Source: an uncultured Oscillospiraceae bacterium (GTDB lineage: Bacteria; Bacillota; Clostridia; Oscillospirales; Ruminococcaceae). Taken from it: DNA of 40,256 bases. This document shows, one piece after another, positions 18,001 through 26,007 of this stretch (position 1 is the first letter of the stretch; each line of letters begins with the position of its first letter). The notes under the pieces were generated by a model. That model searched no databases. It worked only from the letters and a program-made list of their open reading frames with translations, and was not told where the DNA came from. Location: the NCBI GenBank assembly GCA_900543705.1, contig UQSL01000008.1, forward strand, positions 1 through 40,256, given 5' to 3'. The position numbers and the translations under genes are program-made.

Positions 18001-18628
18001 CAAGGCGCTGGGAAACGTCAATGTGGCGGCTATCGAGGAATATAAGGAGCTCAGCGCCCGCTATACCTTCATGAAAGAGCAGGTCCACGATGCACAGACC
18101 TCCCGAAAAGAGTTGCTCGATATTGTCAACGACCTGACGGATAACATGAAAACCCTGTTTGTCGAGTGCTTTGAAAAGATAAACCGCCATTTCAGAGAAA
18201 TTTTCGTGGAGTTATTCGGCGGGGGTAAGGCATATTTCAAGCTCAGCGACCCGGATAATGTGCTGGAGTCGGGCATTGAGATTTTTGTAGAGCCTCCGGG
18301 TAAAATTATCCGAAACCTCTCCGCGCTTTCCGGCGGCGAGCAGGCGTTTATTGCCATTGCCATCTATTTTGCGATTTTGAAAGTGAAACCTACGCCGTTT
18401 TGCGTGCTCGATGAGATTGAGGCCGCGCTCGACGATGTCAATGTCGGCAAATATGCGGCGTATCTGAAAACGCTCGCGGCGCATATCCAGTTTATCCTCA
18501 TCACCCATCGGCGAGGGACGATGGAGGAAGCGGACATCCTCTACGGTGTAACCATGCAGGAGGAAGGCGTTTCCAAGCTGCTTAAGATGGATATTGACGA
18601 GATTGAAAGCAAGATTCTGACCAAATAG
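15059..18628 (+). CDS. smc: chromosome condensation ATPase SMC, altered Q-loop
   Basis: SMC forms the ring-shaped condensin with ScpA/ScpB that organises and segregates the chromosome. The 1189 residues follow the family plan: Walker A GPNGSGKSN (31-39), a long coiled coil, the hinge (about 520-660), returning coil, then signature LSGGEQAFIAIAIYFAIL (near 1090) and Walker B FCVLDEIEAALDD (near 1120). One thing is odd. Residues 138-150 read YPTAGRARMGGIV where SMC proteins have YSIIGQGRIxEIV, so the Q-loop glutamine (position 143) is arginine and several neighbours differ, mostly through G/C-increasing changes. Sequence on both sides is normal (MDTGIGRDG; RREIFEEAAGISKYRYRKEEA). The start is within the end of the radical SAM gene, behind AAGGGGGTGG. 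Confidence 0.96.
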   Translation: MYLKSMELQGFKSFPDRTKLQFDRGMIAVVGPNGSGKSNIGDAIRWVLGEQSSKTLRGAKMEDVIFGGTRKRSQSGFAQVLITFDNTGREFDIDSDEVTISRKFYRSGESEYRINQMNVRLKDIHELLMDTGIGRDGYPTAGRARMGGIVAAKSPDRREIFEEAAGISKYRYRKEEALKRLALAQENLLRLNDILGEIEGRIEPLRIQSQKAKKFVELEEQRRLLQISLWVNQLKELKERIQKQNEQILERQNDYDANSAALERTEQDIERVYADIQKLSVLAEEVRSRRTNYQQRISQIDSELAVNQNDIAHTQEMGIRIDMQIAQLTEQKQNNEQFLVQNAQTLSEKEAELASTERELALRHEGLGKIQEDIISLQRKIDADTTSLAALQQVLGDYRLGQATKEAQIASLSSTLEARTKRIMDLEESLTQAKEELTTEQQAHTQGARQIAERKNMADGYLLKRKHQAVKLEQAAGEVRDLAAKIRDKQNRAKMFEDLEKSLDGYQHSVRAVMAQVRQGNLSGINGPVSRLITVEKEYTYAVETALGFAMQNIIVEDEQAAKAAISYLKRSNSGRATFLPLTTVRGRLLEERNLTANEGYIGLASELVTCEERYRPVINSLLGHTAVVNSIDDAVQIAGKFSHRFRIVTLDGSVINTGGSMAGGSQNKNTSLLSRSAEVKELEREISALSVQGREQNAKKNRLVEEIAALDEQITAFQDQNASLEIEQAKRQERLHMLQEKISTSESSLSLAKLESEELSRQLSELQSGQTDDTQLVGDTQEKIDALTQTISCGRKELSGRQLQLEEKNTALNALQVRRAGQLKDIESLRRRAEEIRQAGESYDERMREFAAEREGLEEKRKQIQLSQAALSEERETLLTRIDAIEGERKELSEQNAKYEAQATALRAQEKSYLSFREKISSELSKVQERVTFVQGKYDEIIAKMFDEYELTHSEAQNIAQPVENTSAAQTKLADMRSRIKALGNVNVAAIEEYKELSARYTFMKEQVHDAQTSRKELLDIVNDLTDNMKTLFVECFEKINRHFREIFVELFGGGKAYFKLSDPDNVLESGIEIFVEPPGKIIRNLSALSGGEQAFIAIAIYFAILKVKPTPFCVLDEIEAALDDVNVGKYAAYLKTLAAHIQFILITHRRGTMEEADILYGVTMQEEGVSKLLKMDIDEIESKILTK

Positions 18629-18647
18629 AATGAGAATGAGGTGTACC

Positions 18648-19568
18648 ATGGGATTCTTTTCAAAAATAGCCGAGGGCCTGAAAAAAACCAGAGATTCGAT
18701 TGCGGGCAAGGTCGACGTGATGCTTGGCTCCTTCACCAAAATCGACGAAGATTTGTTCGAGGAGCTCGAGGAAATCCTGATTTTGTCCGATGTTGGAGTT
18801 ATGACTGCGCAAACCATCTGTGAAAAGCTCAGGGAGCGTGTCAAAATAAAACGCATGACCGACCCAAAGCTTGTCAAAAATGAGCTGAGGGAGATTGTGG
18901 CCGAACTGCTCGAGGGCGAAAATGAAATCGTTATCGACACCACTCCTACCGTGATCTTGGTCGTAGGAGTCAACGGAGTCGGTAAGACGACGACTATCGG
19001 CAAGCTCGCACATAATTTTAAAGAGCAGGGCCATTCCGTCCTGCTTGGCGCGGCGGACACTTTCCGTGCGGCGGCGATTGACCAGCTCGATGTGTGGGCG
19101 AAACGAGCGGGCGTGGATATGGTTCGCCATGCCGAGGGCGCAGACCCTGCGGCAGTTGTATTTGACACCATTTCCGCGGCTAAGGCACGTGGCATCGAGG
19201 TTGTCATCTGTGACACAGCCGGACGGCTTCATAACAAGAAAAACCTGATGGATGAGCTGTCCAAGATGACACGCATTATTTCCAGGGAAGTTCCGGACAG
19301 CCATGTGGAGGTCTTGCTTGTACTCGATGCGACAACCGGGCAAAACGGGCTGAATCAGGCGAAATTGTTTCAAGAGGCGACCGGCATCATCACCGGTATA
19401 GTACTCACCAAACTAGACGGCACGGCAAAGGGCGGCGTGGTGCTCGCCATTAAGGAAGAACTCGGAATCCCGGTGAAATATATCGGCGTGGGCGAACAGA
19501 TTGACGATATGCAGCCCTTTGTCCCCTCCGAGTTTGCCGCAGCGCTGTTTGACGGGGAGGAACAGTAA
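18648..19568 (+). CDS. ftsY: signal recognition particle receptor FtsY
   Basis: FtsY is the SRP receptor GTPase that docks ribosome-SRP complexes at the membrane. Of three in-frame ATGs (18630, 18636, 18648) the last, giving MGFFSKIAEGLKKTRDS, matches the usual family beginning and has GAGGTG upstream. The product is 306 residues: an NG-type protein without the long acidic A domain, normal for Firmicutes. Visible GTPase motifs are GVNGVGKTT (near 107), the I-box-type DTFRAAA, DTAGRLHNK (near 189) and TKLDGTAKGG (near 254), then the closing GEQIDDMQPF. It follows smc by 19 nt. Confidence 0.96.
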   Translation: MGFFSKIAEGLKKTRDSIAGKVDVMLGSFTKIDEDLFEELEEILILSDVGVMTAQTICEKLRERVKIKRMTDPKLVKNELREIVAELLEGENEIVIDTTPTVILVVGVNGVGKTTTIGKLAHNFKEQGHSVLLGAADTFRAAAIDQLDVWAKRAGVDMVRHAEGADPAAVVFDTISAAKARGIEVVICDTAGRLHNKKNLMDELSKMTRIISREVPDSHVEVLLVLDATTGQNGLNQAKLFQEATGIITGIVLTKLDGTAKGGVVLAIKEELGIPVKYIGVGEQIDDMQPFVPSEFAAALFDGEEQ

Positions 19569-19569
19569 G

Positions 19570-20166
19570 ATGAAACTTGCCATCGCAACCAATAACGCGG
19601 GCAAAGTACGGGAGTTTTCCCGTATTCTCGCCCCGCTTGGCATCGAAGCGCATTCCATGAAGGAACTCGGCGTCTCTTTGGAAGTAGAGGAAACCGGAAA
19701 GACATTTGAAGAAAACGCCTATTTAAAAGCGAAGGCTTTGTTTGACATTTTGCATACCCCGGTGGTGGCGGATGATTCCGGCATTGAAGTAGATGCCCTG
19801 GGAGGGCACCCCGGCGTCTATACTGCACGCTATGCGGGAGAGCATGCCACAGATGATGAAAACATCGATAAACTCCTTGCAGACATGAGGGATATCCCCG
19901 AGGGAAAACGCACCGCGCGCTTTGTCTGCGCGCTATGTGTTATTTTGAGCGCACGGGAGCACTTTTTCCTGCGCGGAACCTGCGAAGGGGAGATTGGTTT
20001 TGCACGCGCGGGTGAGGGAGGCTTTGGTTACGACCCGGTGTTTTATGTTGGGAAACAGAGTTTTGCCCAGCTCGGCGCTGAGGAAAAGGACGCCATCAGC
20101 CACAGAGGACAGGCTCTGTGCCTGCTCGAAGAAAAACTGAAAGCGCGGCTGGAAGAAAAGCTATAA
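19570..20166 (+). CDS. rdgB: XTP/dITP diphosphatase (Ham1/RdgB)
   Basis: This house-cleaning pyrophosphatase removes non-canonical purine triphosphates (dITP, XTP). The ATG at 19570 follows GGGGAGGA and lies 1 nt past the ftsY stop, giving 198 residues. Family motifs are all present: IATNNAGKVREF (substrate lysine), VADDSGIEVDALGGHPGVYTAR, GEGGFGYDPVF and SHRGQAL. The length is standard. It is the last gene of the rnc-smc-ftsY run and is followed by a degraded acetyltransferase gene. Confidence 0.96.
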   Translation: MKLAIATNNAGKVREFSRILAPLGIEAHSMKELGVSLEVEETGKTFEENAYLKAKALFDILHTPVVADDSGIEVDALGGHPGVYTARYAGEHATDDENIDKLLADMRDIPEGKRTARFVCALCVILSAREHFFLRGTCEGEIGFARAGEGGFGYDPVFYVGKQSFAQLGAEEKDAISHRGQALCLLEEKLKARLEEKL

Positions 20167-20183
20167 TGTATGGAGGATGAAAT

Positions 20184-20651
20184 TTGGTAGTCAAAGAACT
20201 CTTGAACCGTGAGGAAAAATCAAAAATCTGCAGAAGAATTCCGCACGCCTTGTCTCAATGGTTTGCCTATGAGGAACCTATCGAAGACTATCAAGACAGG
20301 CACAGGATAGGCCGTTTTATGGATCTGTAGAGAACCGGATTCCCGTGGGTTTGCAGAAGTTAAAGTGTTTAACGCCTTCACGGCGGAAGTCAGCGCCATG
20401 GGTGGGTTACCACAATACCATACAAAAGGCGCAGGAAATCCTTGCTGCTGCAAGTCGAACAGTTTTACGTGGAAAACGGCATGAAGTTTTTGACTGTAAA
20501 AACACTGGATGGTTCGGTGGAATTTGAACCATATGCAAGAACGAGGAAGTTTTATCAGACTATGGGATTTCTACCATTGGAGGTATTCCCAATGATTGGG
20601 ACAAAGAAAATCCCTGTCTGTTTTAAGCAAAATACCTCGGGACTCAGATAA
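20184..20651 (+). pseudogene. GNAT-family N-acetyltransferase pseudogene
   Basis: A TTG start at 20184 behind GGAGG opens a reading that stops at TAG 20328-20330 (KELLNREEKSKICRRIP...). The story continues in other frames: FAEVKVFNAFTAEVSAMGGL then LPQYHTKGAGN, the acetyl-CoA-binding motif A, then from about 20442 VEQFYVENGMKFLTVKTLDG and TRKFYQTMGFLPLEVFPMI. A further single-base loss near 20595 destroys the expected IWDKENPCLF ending. Put together these make one GNAT protein of about 155 residues with at least three frameshifts and one stop. The gene sits between rdgB and yhbY, so it is a decayed insertion in the core cluster. Confidence 0.8.
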
Positions 20652-20697
20652 GGAAAAAGATTAGATAGCAATACTATTTTCAGATTGGAGATAACTT

Positions 20698-20991
20698 ATG
20701 CTGACCAGTAAACAGAGGGCACAGCTCAGAGGGCTTGCCAACGGCATTGAAACAATATTTCAGGTGGGAAAAGGCGGAGTGGGCGAGATGCTTATTTCCC
20801 AGGTAAACGACGCGCTGGAAGCCCGTGAGCTTATCAAACTGCGCACCCTGGAAACCTCGCCGGTCGGCCCCAGGGAAGCGGCGGAAGAGATTGCTGCTGC
20901 AACAGGCGCGGAGGTAGTCGCCGCCATCGGCACCCGTTTTATCCTGTACCGGCCCAAAAAGAAGGATTCCAAAATCAAGCTCGTCAAATAG
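20698..20991 (+). CDS. yhbY: YhbY-type (CRM domain) RNA-binding protein
   Basis: This 97-residue protein is almost entirely a CRS1/YhbY (CRM) domain, with LTSKQRAQLRGLANGIETIFQ at the N-terminus and the GxxG RNA-contacting loop in GKGGVGE. It ends in a Lys-rich tail. E. coli YhbY associates with pre-50S ribosomal particles, so a role in large-subunit assembly is likely. The ATG has GGAG 7 nt upstream. It lies 13 nt before nadD-yqeK and begins the yhbY-nadD-yqeK-rsfS-leuS run, a common Firmicute arrangement. Confidence 0.92.
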   Translation: MLTSKQRAQLRGLANGIETIFQVGKGGVGEMLISQVNDALEARELIKLRTLETSPVGPREAAEEIAAATGAEVVAAIGTRFILYRPKKKDSKIKLVK

Positions 20992-21004
20992 GATGTGAGG
21001 GACT

Positions 21005-22180
21005 GTGAAAAAGATTGCCATGTTTGGCGGCACGTTTGACCCCATCCATAATGGGCATATCAATCTTGCCGTGCAGACGGCGCGGCTGCTGCATCTTGAC
21101 AGGGTCCTGTTGATACCCACCAATATCCCTCCCCACAAGCAGATGCATGCGGCCCCCGGGGAGCATCGTCTCGCCATGTGCAGGCTTGCGGCACATGGGC
21201 ATGAGCGTCTCATTGTATCCGACCGGGAGCTCAAACGTGAGGGGCCGAGCTACACCGTGGATACCCTGCGGGAGCTCAAAACGGAATACCCGGACGGCGA
21301 GCTGTTTCTCATCATGGGAAGCGACATGTTCTTTACTCTTCAGCAGTGGCGGGAAAGTGAGAGAATTATGCGCCTTGCAGTGATCTGCACTGCGGCGAGG
21401 GAGAGCGGGGAGCGTAAGTGCCTGCTTGAACATGCACAATATCTGAACGATCAGTTTGGCGCGAAGTGTGAAGTGCTTGACATTGATGTGCTGGAGATGT
21501 CCTCCACGCAAATCCGCGAAAAGCTCAAGTCTGGAGAGGATTTATCCGATATCCTGCCGGATGGAGTGCTCGAATATATCCGGGAGCATCATCTCTATGG
21601 GGAAACGGGAGGAACCGGTATGATGCTGGAAGAGATTACGGAGCGCGTGAAATCCATGCTCAAGCCGAAGCGTTTTGTCCACTCCTGCAATGTCGCACGC
21701 CTTGCAAAGGAGCTTGCCGAGAAGAACAGGGCGGATGCAGAAAAAGCCTATCTGGCCGGCATGATTCACGATGTCTGCAAAAACCTGCCGGAGGACGAAC
21801 AGTTTACAATCGCGCACAATTCTGATATAATTTGGGACAATGCAATGATGGCGTCTCCTCAGCTCTGGCACGCCCCAGCGGGCGCGGAGTTTGCGCGTAG
21901 TGCATTCGGGATTACGGATGAGGAAACCTTACGCGCGGTGCGCTATCATACCACCGGAAGGGCGGGTATGGGTTTGCTCGAAAAAATCCTGTTTGTAGCG
22001 GATTTGACCTCGGATGACAGGGAGTATCCGGGCGCGAAGGAATTGCAGGAGCTTGCAAGGAAAAGCCTCGACGCGGTAGTCGAGGAAGGGCTTGCCTTCA
22101 CCATCCGGGATTTATCCGAAAACAGGCGCCCTATCCATCCGGATACCATTGATGCATATAATGAAATTGTGATCAGATAA
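21005..22180 (+). CDS. nadD: NadD-YqeK fusion: nicotinate-nucleotide adenylyltransferase plus HD hydrolase
   Basis: One 391-residue chain joins two proteins that are usually adjacent genes. Residues 1 to about 198 are NadD, which makes deamido-NAD from NaMN and ATP: GGTFDPIHNGH (8-18) is the nucleotidyltransferase HxGH site and MSSTQIREKL the second motif. Residues from about 205 are YqeK, an HD-domain protein with FVHSCNVARLAKEL and GMIHDVCKN (HD near 254); recent work assigns YqeK to symmetrical Ap4A hydrolysis. The joint is a short GGTGMM linker, and the second M codons could be the former yqeK start. The start is GTG after GTGAGGGA. It lies between yhbY and rsfS. Confidence 0.93.
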   Translation: MKKIAMFGGTFDPIHNGHINLAVQTARLLHLDRVLLIPTNIPPHKQMHAAPGEHRLAMCRLAAHGHERLIVSDRELKREGPSYTVDTLRELKTEYPDGELFLIMGSDMFFTLQQWRESERIMRLAVICTAARESGERKCLLEHAQYLNDQFGAKCEVLDIDVLEMSSTQIREKLKSGEDLSDILPDGVLEYIREHHLYGETGGTGMMLEEITERVKSMLKPKRFVHSCNVARLAKELAEKNRADAEKAYLAGMIHDVCKNLPEDEQFTIAHNSDIIWDNAMMASPQLWHAPAGAEFARSAFGITDEETLRAVRYHTTGRAGMGLLEKILFVADLTSDDREYPGAKELQELARKSLDAVVEEGLAFTIRDLSENRRPIHPDTIDAYNEIVIR

Positions 22181-22231
22181 CAAAAGGTTTCAATGCCTTA
22201 TGTCGATATTTGAGGGAGTGTGATTAATTTC

Positions 22232-22588
22232 ATGACAGCAACCGAGACAGCAAAGGCAGCGGTGAAAGCGCTCGATTCCAAAAAGGGCGAGGAGATCAAA
22301 GCAATCCGTGTGCGGGATTTGACGATTCTGGCGGATTACTTTGTCATTGCAAGCGCCAGCAACTCCACACAGGTTAAGACGCTTGCGGACGAAGTGGAAT
22401 ACCAGCTCGAACTCCTTGGAGTCAAACCGGACCATATCGAAGGATATGGCTCCGCTTCCTGGATTGTCCTCGATTACGGGGAAGTGGTCGTCCATGTGTT
22501 TTATAAAGAGGCGAGAGAGTTTTACTCGCTCGACCGACTATGGTCGGACGGGGAAGAACTTGATATCCGTCAACTGATAGAACCTTGA
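22232..22588 (+). CDS. rsfS: ribosomal silencing factor RsfS
   Basis: RsfS (Iojap/YbeB) binds uL14 on the 50S subunit and blocks subunit joining when nutrients are scarce. The protein reads MTATETAKAAVKALDSKKGEE, then DLTILADYFVIASASNSTQ, the family core, and YGSASWIVLDYGEVVVHVF. Length is about 118 residues, as usual. The start is uncertain: GTG 22220 is only 1 nt from AGGGAG, ATG 22232 is 13 nt from it but matches the family N-terminus. It is 12 nt before leuS, so the two are cotranscribed. Confidence 0.94.
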   Translation: MTATETAKAAVKALDSKKGEEIKAIRVRDLTILADYFVIASASNSTQVKTLADEVEYQLELLGVKPDHIEGYGSASWIVLDYGEVVVHVFYKEAREFYSLDRLWSDGEELDIRQLIEP

Positions 22589-22600
22589 GGAGGGTTTGAC

Positions 22601-25006
22601 TTGAAATACAATTTTACGGAAATTGAAAAGAAATGGCAGGGCATCTGGGACAAAAACAAGACCTTTGCGGCCAAAAACGACTACAGCCTGCCGAAGTACT
22701 ACGCGCTGGTGGAATTCCCTTATCCATCCGGAAACGGCTTGCATGTCGGCCATCCGCGTCCATATACGGCGCTTGACATTGTGGCGAGAAAACGCCGCTT
22801 ACAGGGCTACAACGTTTTGTTCCCGATGGGATGGGATGCCTTTGGACTGCCTACGGAAAACTTCGCCATTAAAAATAAAATCCATCCGGCGATTGTTACG
22901 AAAAACAACATTGCCCGCTTTAAGGGACAACTCAAATCCCTGGGCCTCTCCTTTGACTGGGACCGGGAAGTGAATACCACAGACCCATCATACTACAAAT
23001 GGACCCAGTGGATTTTCCTCCAGCTTTTTAAAAAAGGCCTTGCCTACAAAAAAGAGATGAGCGTCAACTGGTGCACCTCCTGTAAGGTCGTCCTTGCAAA
23101 CGAGGAAGTTGTCGGCGGCAAGTGCGAACGCTGCGGCGGCGATGTCATCCACAGGGTCAAAAGCCAGTGGATGCTCAAGATCACCGAATATGCACAGCGC
23201 CTGCTCGACGACCTTGACACTGTCGACTATATCGACCGCGTTAAGATTTCGCAGAAAAACTGGATCGGCCGCTCCACCGGCGCGGAAGTCGATTTTGGCA
23301 CGACTGCCGGCGACCTGCTGACCGTCTACACCACCCGCCCGGATACGCTTTACGGCGCGACCTATATGGTCATCTCCCCGGAACACCCATACATTGAAAC
23401 GTGGGCGGATAAAATCGGCAATCTGGACGCAATTCACGAGTACCAGGCGCAGGCAGCCAGAAAATCCGACTTTGAGCGCACCGAGATTGTCAAGGACAAG
23501 ACCGGTGTGCGCATCGAAGGCGTGAACGGCATCAACCCGGTTACGGGTAAGGAGATCCCCATTTTTATCTCCGACTATGTTCTGATGACTTACGGCACCG
23601 GCGCCATCATGGCGGTTCCGGCGCACGATACCCGCGACTATGACTTTGCCAAGGCGTTTGACCTGCCCATTATCGAGGTCGTAAAGGGCGGAGACGTCAC
23701 GAAAGAGGCGTTTACCGACTGCGAAACTGGCGTCATGGTCAACTCGGGCATCCTTGACGGTTTGACTGTGGAGGAGGCAAAGAAAAAAATCACTGCCTTC
23801 CTCGAAGAGACCGGCAAGGGTCGTCCGAAGGTCAATTTTAAACTGCGCGACTGGGTTTTCTCCCGCCAGAGATACTGGGGAGAGCCCATCCCGATGGTCT
23901 ACTGTGAGAAATGCGGCTGGGTTCCCCTGCCGGAGAGTGAGCTCCCACTGAAACTCCCGGAGGTCGAATCCTACGAGCCGACCGATAACGGTGAATCCCC
24001 GCTTGCCTCGATGGATTCCTTTGTGAATACCACCTGCCCGCACTGCGGCGGCCCTGCCAAGCGGGAGACGGATACCATGCCCCAGTGGGCGGGCTCCTCC
24101 TGGTATTTTATGCGCTACTGCGACCCGCACAACAGCGAGGCGCTCGCCTCCAAAGAAGCGCTCGACTACTGGCTTCCGGTCGACTGGTACAACGGCGGCA
24201 TGGAGCATACCACTCTGCATTTGCTTTACTCGAGGTTCTGGCACAAGTTCCTCCATGATATCGGCGTCGTCAGCATGCCGGAGCCATATTCCAAGCGGAC
24301 AAGCCATGGCATGATTCTCGGTGAGGGCGGTGAGAAGATGAGCAAATCCCGCGGCAACGTCATCAACCCGGACGACGTGGTCAGGGAGTACGGCGCGGAT
24401 ACCATGCGCCTGTATGAGATGTTTATCGGCGATTTTGAGAAGGCCGCTCCCTGGAGCGAGTCGAGCATCAAAGGCTGCAAGCGTTTCCTCGACCGTATCT
24501 GGGATTTGCAGGACGTCCTGACAGCTCAGGAGAGCTACAGCAAGGAACTTGAAGGCTTGATGCACAAGACCATCAAGAAGGTCACGGAGGATATCGAGAA
24601 CTTGAAATTCAACACCGCCATCGCGGCGATGATGTCTTTACTCAATGAGATTGCGGCAAAGAAATCCATCACCAGAGGCGAGATGAAAACCCTGCTACTG
24701 CTGCTCAACCCCTTTGCCCCGCACATCACGGAGGAAATCTGGCAGGCACAGAACTTCGGCGGCATGTTAAATGAGCAGAAATGGCCTGAATACGATGAAT
24801 CCAAATGCGTGGAGAACACAGTCGAAATCGCGGTACAGGTCAACGGCAAGCTCAAAGCGCGTGTAACGATTGCGGCGGATGCCACGAAGGATGAGGCAAT
24901 TGAAGCGGCGAAGACTCAGGATAACGCAAAGGCCGCCATGGAAGGCAAAACGATTGTAAAAGAGATTTATGTTCCGGGTAAAATTGTCAATATCGTCGTC
25001 AAGTAA
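22601..25006 (+). CDS. leuS: leucyl-tRNA synthetase
   Basis: LeuRS charges tRNA-Leu and edits mischarged products. It begins at a TTG 6 nt after GAGGAGGG and has 801 residues, the normal bacterial size. The class I signatures are HVGH (48-51, in PSGNGLHVGHPRPYT) and EKMSKS (near 580). The CP1 editing domain, about 215-390, has TTRPDTLYGAT and YGTGAIMAVPAHDTRDYDFA. Zinc-type CxxC pairs are CTSC/CERC in the ZN-1 region and CEKC/CPHC. The C-terminal anticodon-binding and tail domains are complete, ending in an AxxxA-rich tail (KIVNIVVK). No T-box is visible because it lies inside an operon. Confidence 0.97.
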   Translation: MKYNFTEIEKKWQGIWDKNKTFAAKNDYSLPKYYALVEFPYPSGNGLHVGHPRPYTALDIVARKRRLQGYNVLFPMGWDAFGLPTENFAIKNKIHPAIVTKNNIARFKGQLKSLGLSFDWDREVNTTDPSYYKWTQWIFLQLFKKGLAYKKEMSVNWCTSCKVVLANEEVVGGKCERCGGDVIHRVKSQWMLKITEYAQRLLDDLDTVDYIDRVKISQKNWIGRSTGAEVDFGTTAGDLLTVYTTRPDTLYGATYMVISPEHPYIETWADKIGNLDAIHEYQAQAARKSDFERTEIVKDKTGVRIEGVNGINPVTGKEIPIFISDYVLMTYGTGAIMAVPAHDTRDYDFAKAFDLPIIEVVKGGDVTKEAFTDCETGVMVNSGILDGLTVEEAKKKITAFLEETGKGRPKVNFKLRDWVFSRQRYWGEPIPMVYCEKCGWVPLPESELPLKLPEVESYEPTDNGESPLASMDSFVNTTCPHCGGPAKRETDTMPQWAGSSWYFMRYCDPHNSEALASKEALDYWLPVDWYNGGMEHTTLHLLYSRFWHKFLHDIGVVSMPEPYSKRTSHGMILGEGGEKMSKSRGNVINPDDVVREYGADTMRLYEMFIGDFEKAAPWSESSIKGCKRFLDRIWDLQDVLTAQESYSKELEGLMHKTIKKVTEDIENLKFNTAIAAMMSLLNEIAAKKSITRGEMKTLLLLLNPFAPHITEEIWQAQNFGGMLNEQKWPEYDESKCVENTVEIAVQVNGKLKARVTIAADATKDEAIEAAKTQDNAKAAMEGKTIVKEIYVPGKIVNIVVK

Positions 25007-25095
25007 AATAGTCTTTTCGAGTTTTTTCGCACAATGCTTATGGAATCTGCACAACTTTCATTTGGAAACTTTCACGAAAAACATGTGGGGAGCGC

Positions 25096-25125
25096 TTGAC
25101 AGAACTTGTTATTCCAGTGTATAAT
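25096..25125 (+). promoter_or_regulatory. strong promoter of rpsU
   Basis: TTGACA (25096-25101) and TATAAT (25120-25125) are both perfect consensus boxes with an 18-nt spacer. Transcription would start near 25132, about 50 nt before rpsU. The 178 nt between leuS and rpsU hold nothing else that I can identify. Confidence 0.85.
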
Positions 25126-25184
25126 ATCATTCGTTACATTTGTTACTAAAACCCCTGCCATGTGGCGGAGGGAGGGAATTGAAG

Positions 25185-25361
25185 TTGGCTGAAATTCATA
25201 TCAAAGACAATGAGACACTCGATAGTGCTCTGAGAAGATTCAAAAGACAGTGTGCAAGATCCGGCGTACTCGCTGAGGTCCGCAAAAGAGAGCATTATGA
25301 GAAGCCTTCTGTAAAGCGCAAAAAGAAATCAGAGGCAGCACGGAAACGTAAATACAAATAG
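25185..25361 (+). CDS. rpsU: 30S ribosomal protein bS21
   Basis: bS21 is a small, very basic 30S protein near the mRNA exit site. The sequence LAEIHIKDNETLDSALRRF, KREHYEKPSVKRKKKSEAAR fits the family along its full 58 residues. The start is most likely TTG 25185 (giving MAEIHIKD as in homologues), 7 nt after GGAGGGA; TTG 25179 is the alternative. It has its own consensus promoter and a strong terminator, so it is a monocistronic, highly expressed unit. Confidence 0.93.
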   Translation: MAEIHIKDNETLDSALRRFKRQCARSGVLAEVRKREHYEKPSVKRKKKSEAARKRKYK

Positions 25362-25402
25362 ATTTACGCTGTGTTTGGGACTGCGTGCTCAAATGCCAAT
25401 CA

Positions 25403-25429
25403 AAGCGGGGTGTTTCACCCCGCTTTTCT
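25403..25429 (+). terminator. intrinsic terminator of rpsU
   Basis: A 10-bp stem pairs AAGCGGGGTG (25403-25412) with CACCCCGCTT (25416-25425) around TTT, running directly into TTTCTG. Confidence 0.88.
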
Positions 25430-25503
25430 GTTGCCTGTCTTTACAAAGGCATCATCTTTATGTATCCTAAAAGAAGAAAGACCTTTGGAAAGGAGACGCC
25501 CAT

Positions 25504-26007
25504 TTGAGCCTGTTACTGCCTGATTACCTGTTTCGCCGGATCTATGAAATCCCTCTTTCCTTTTTCCAGCAGCACGGCATCACCGCACTGGTGCTGGATG
25601 TGGACAATACTTTGACGACACACAACAATCCTGTCCCGAGAAGGCGGGTACAACACTGGCTGGAAGAAATGAAAAACGCTGGGATAAAGCTGATGATTGT
25701 CTCCAATAATAACTCGGATAGGGTTCGCCCGTTTGCCGAAATGTTAAATTTGGACTTTGTAGCGGATGGTGCGAAACCGCTTCCCAAGGGGATTTTGCAG
25801 GCGGCCAAGCGGATGCAGGTTTCTCCGAAACATCTGGCGGTCATCGGCGACCAATTGTTCACCGATATTGCGGGCGCCCATACGGCTGGCGCCACGGCGA
25901 TCCTTGTGGAGCCGATGGAGGCAGAATCCATGTGGTTTTTTAAGGTCAAGCGCGCATTGGAGCGCCCGCTCCTGCGCGCCTATTACAGAAAGGCGGGAAA
26001 ATCATGA
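25504..26007 (+). CDS. yqeG: YqeG-family HAD-IIIA phosphatase
   Basis: This 167-residue protein has the HAD motif I in VLDVDNTLTTHN, motif II around LMIVSNN, and motif III/IV with LPKGILQAAK and VIGDQLFTDIAGAHTAG. It is the YqeG family of Firmicutes. Some family members have been linked to phosphatidylglycerophosphate dephosphorylation, but I cannot confirm that from the sequence. The start is TTG at 25504, behind AAAGGAGA. The stop overlaps the next gene's ATG (ATGA), so the two are coupled. Confidence 0.9.
   Translation: MSLLLPDYLFRRIYEIPLSFFQQHGITALVLDVDNTLTTHNNPVPRRRVQHWLEEMKNAGIKLMIVSNNNSDRVRPFAEMLNLDFVADGAKPLPKGILQAAKRMQVSPKHLAVIGDQLFTDIAGAHTAGATAILVEPMEAESMWFFKVKRALERPLLRAYYRKAGKS

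Noticed and set aside
22988..24565. 525-codon open frame antisense to leuS
   Set aside because: Shadow of leuS, which has all its catalytic signatures in the plus frame.
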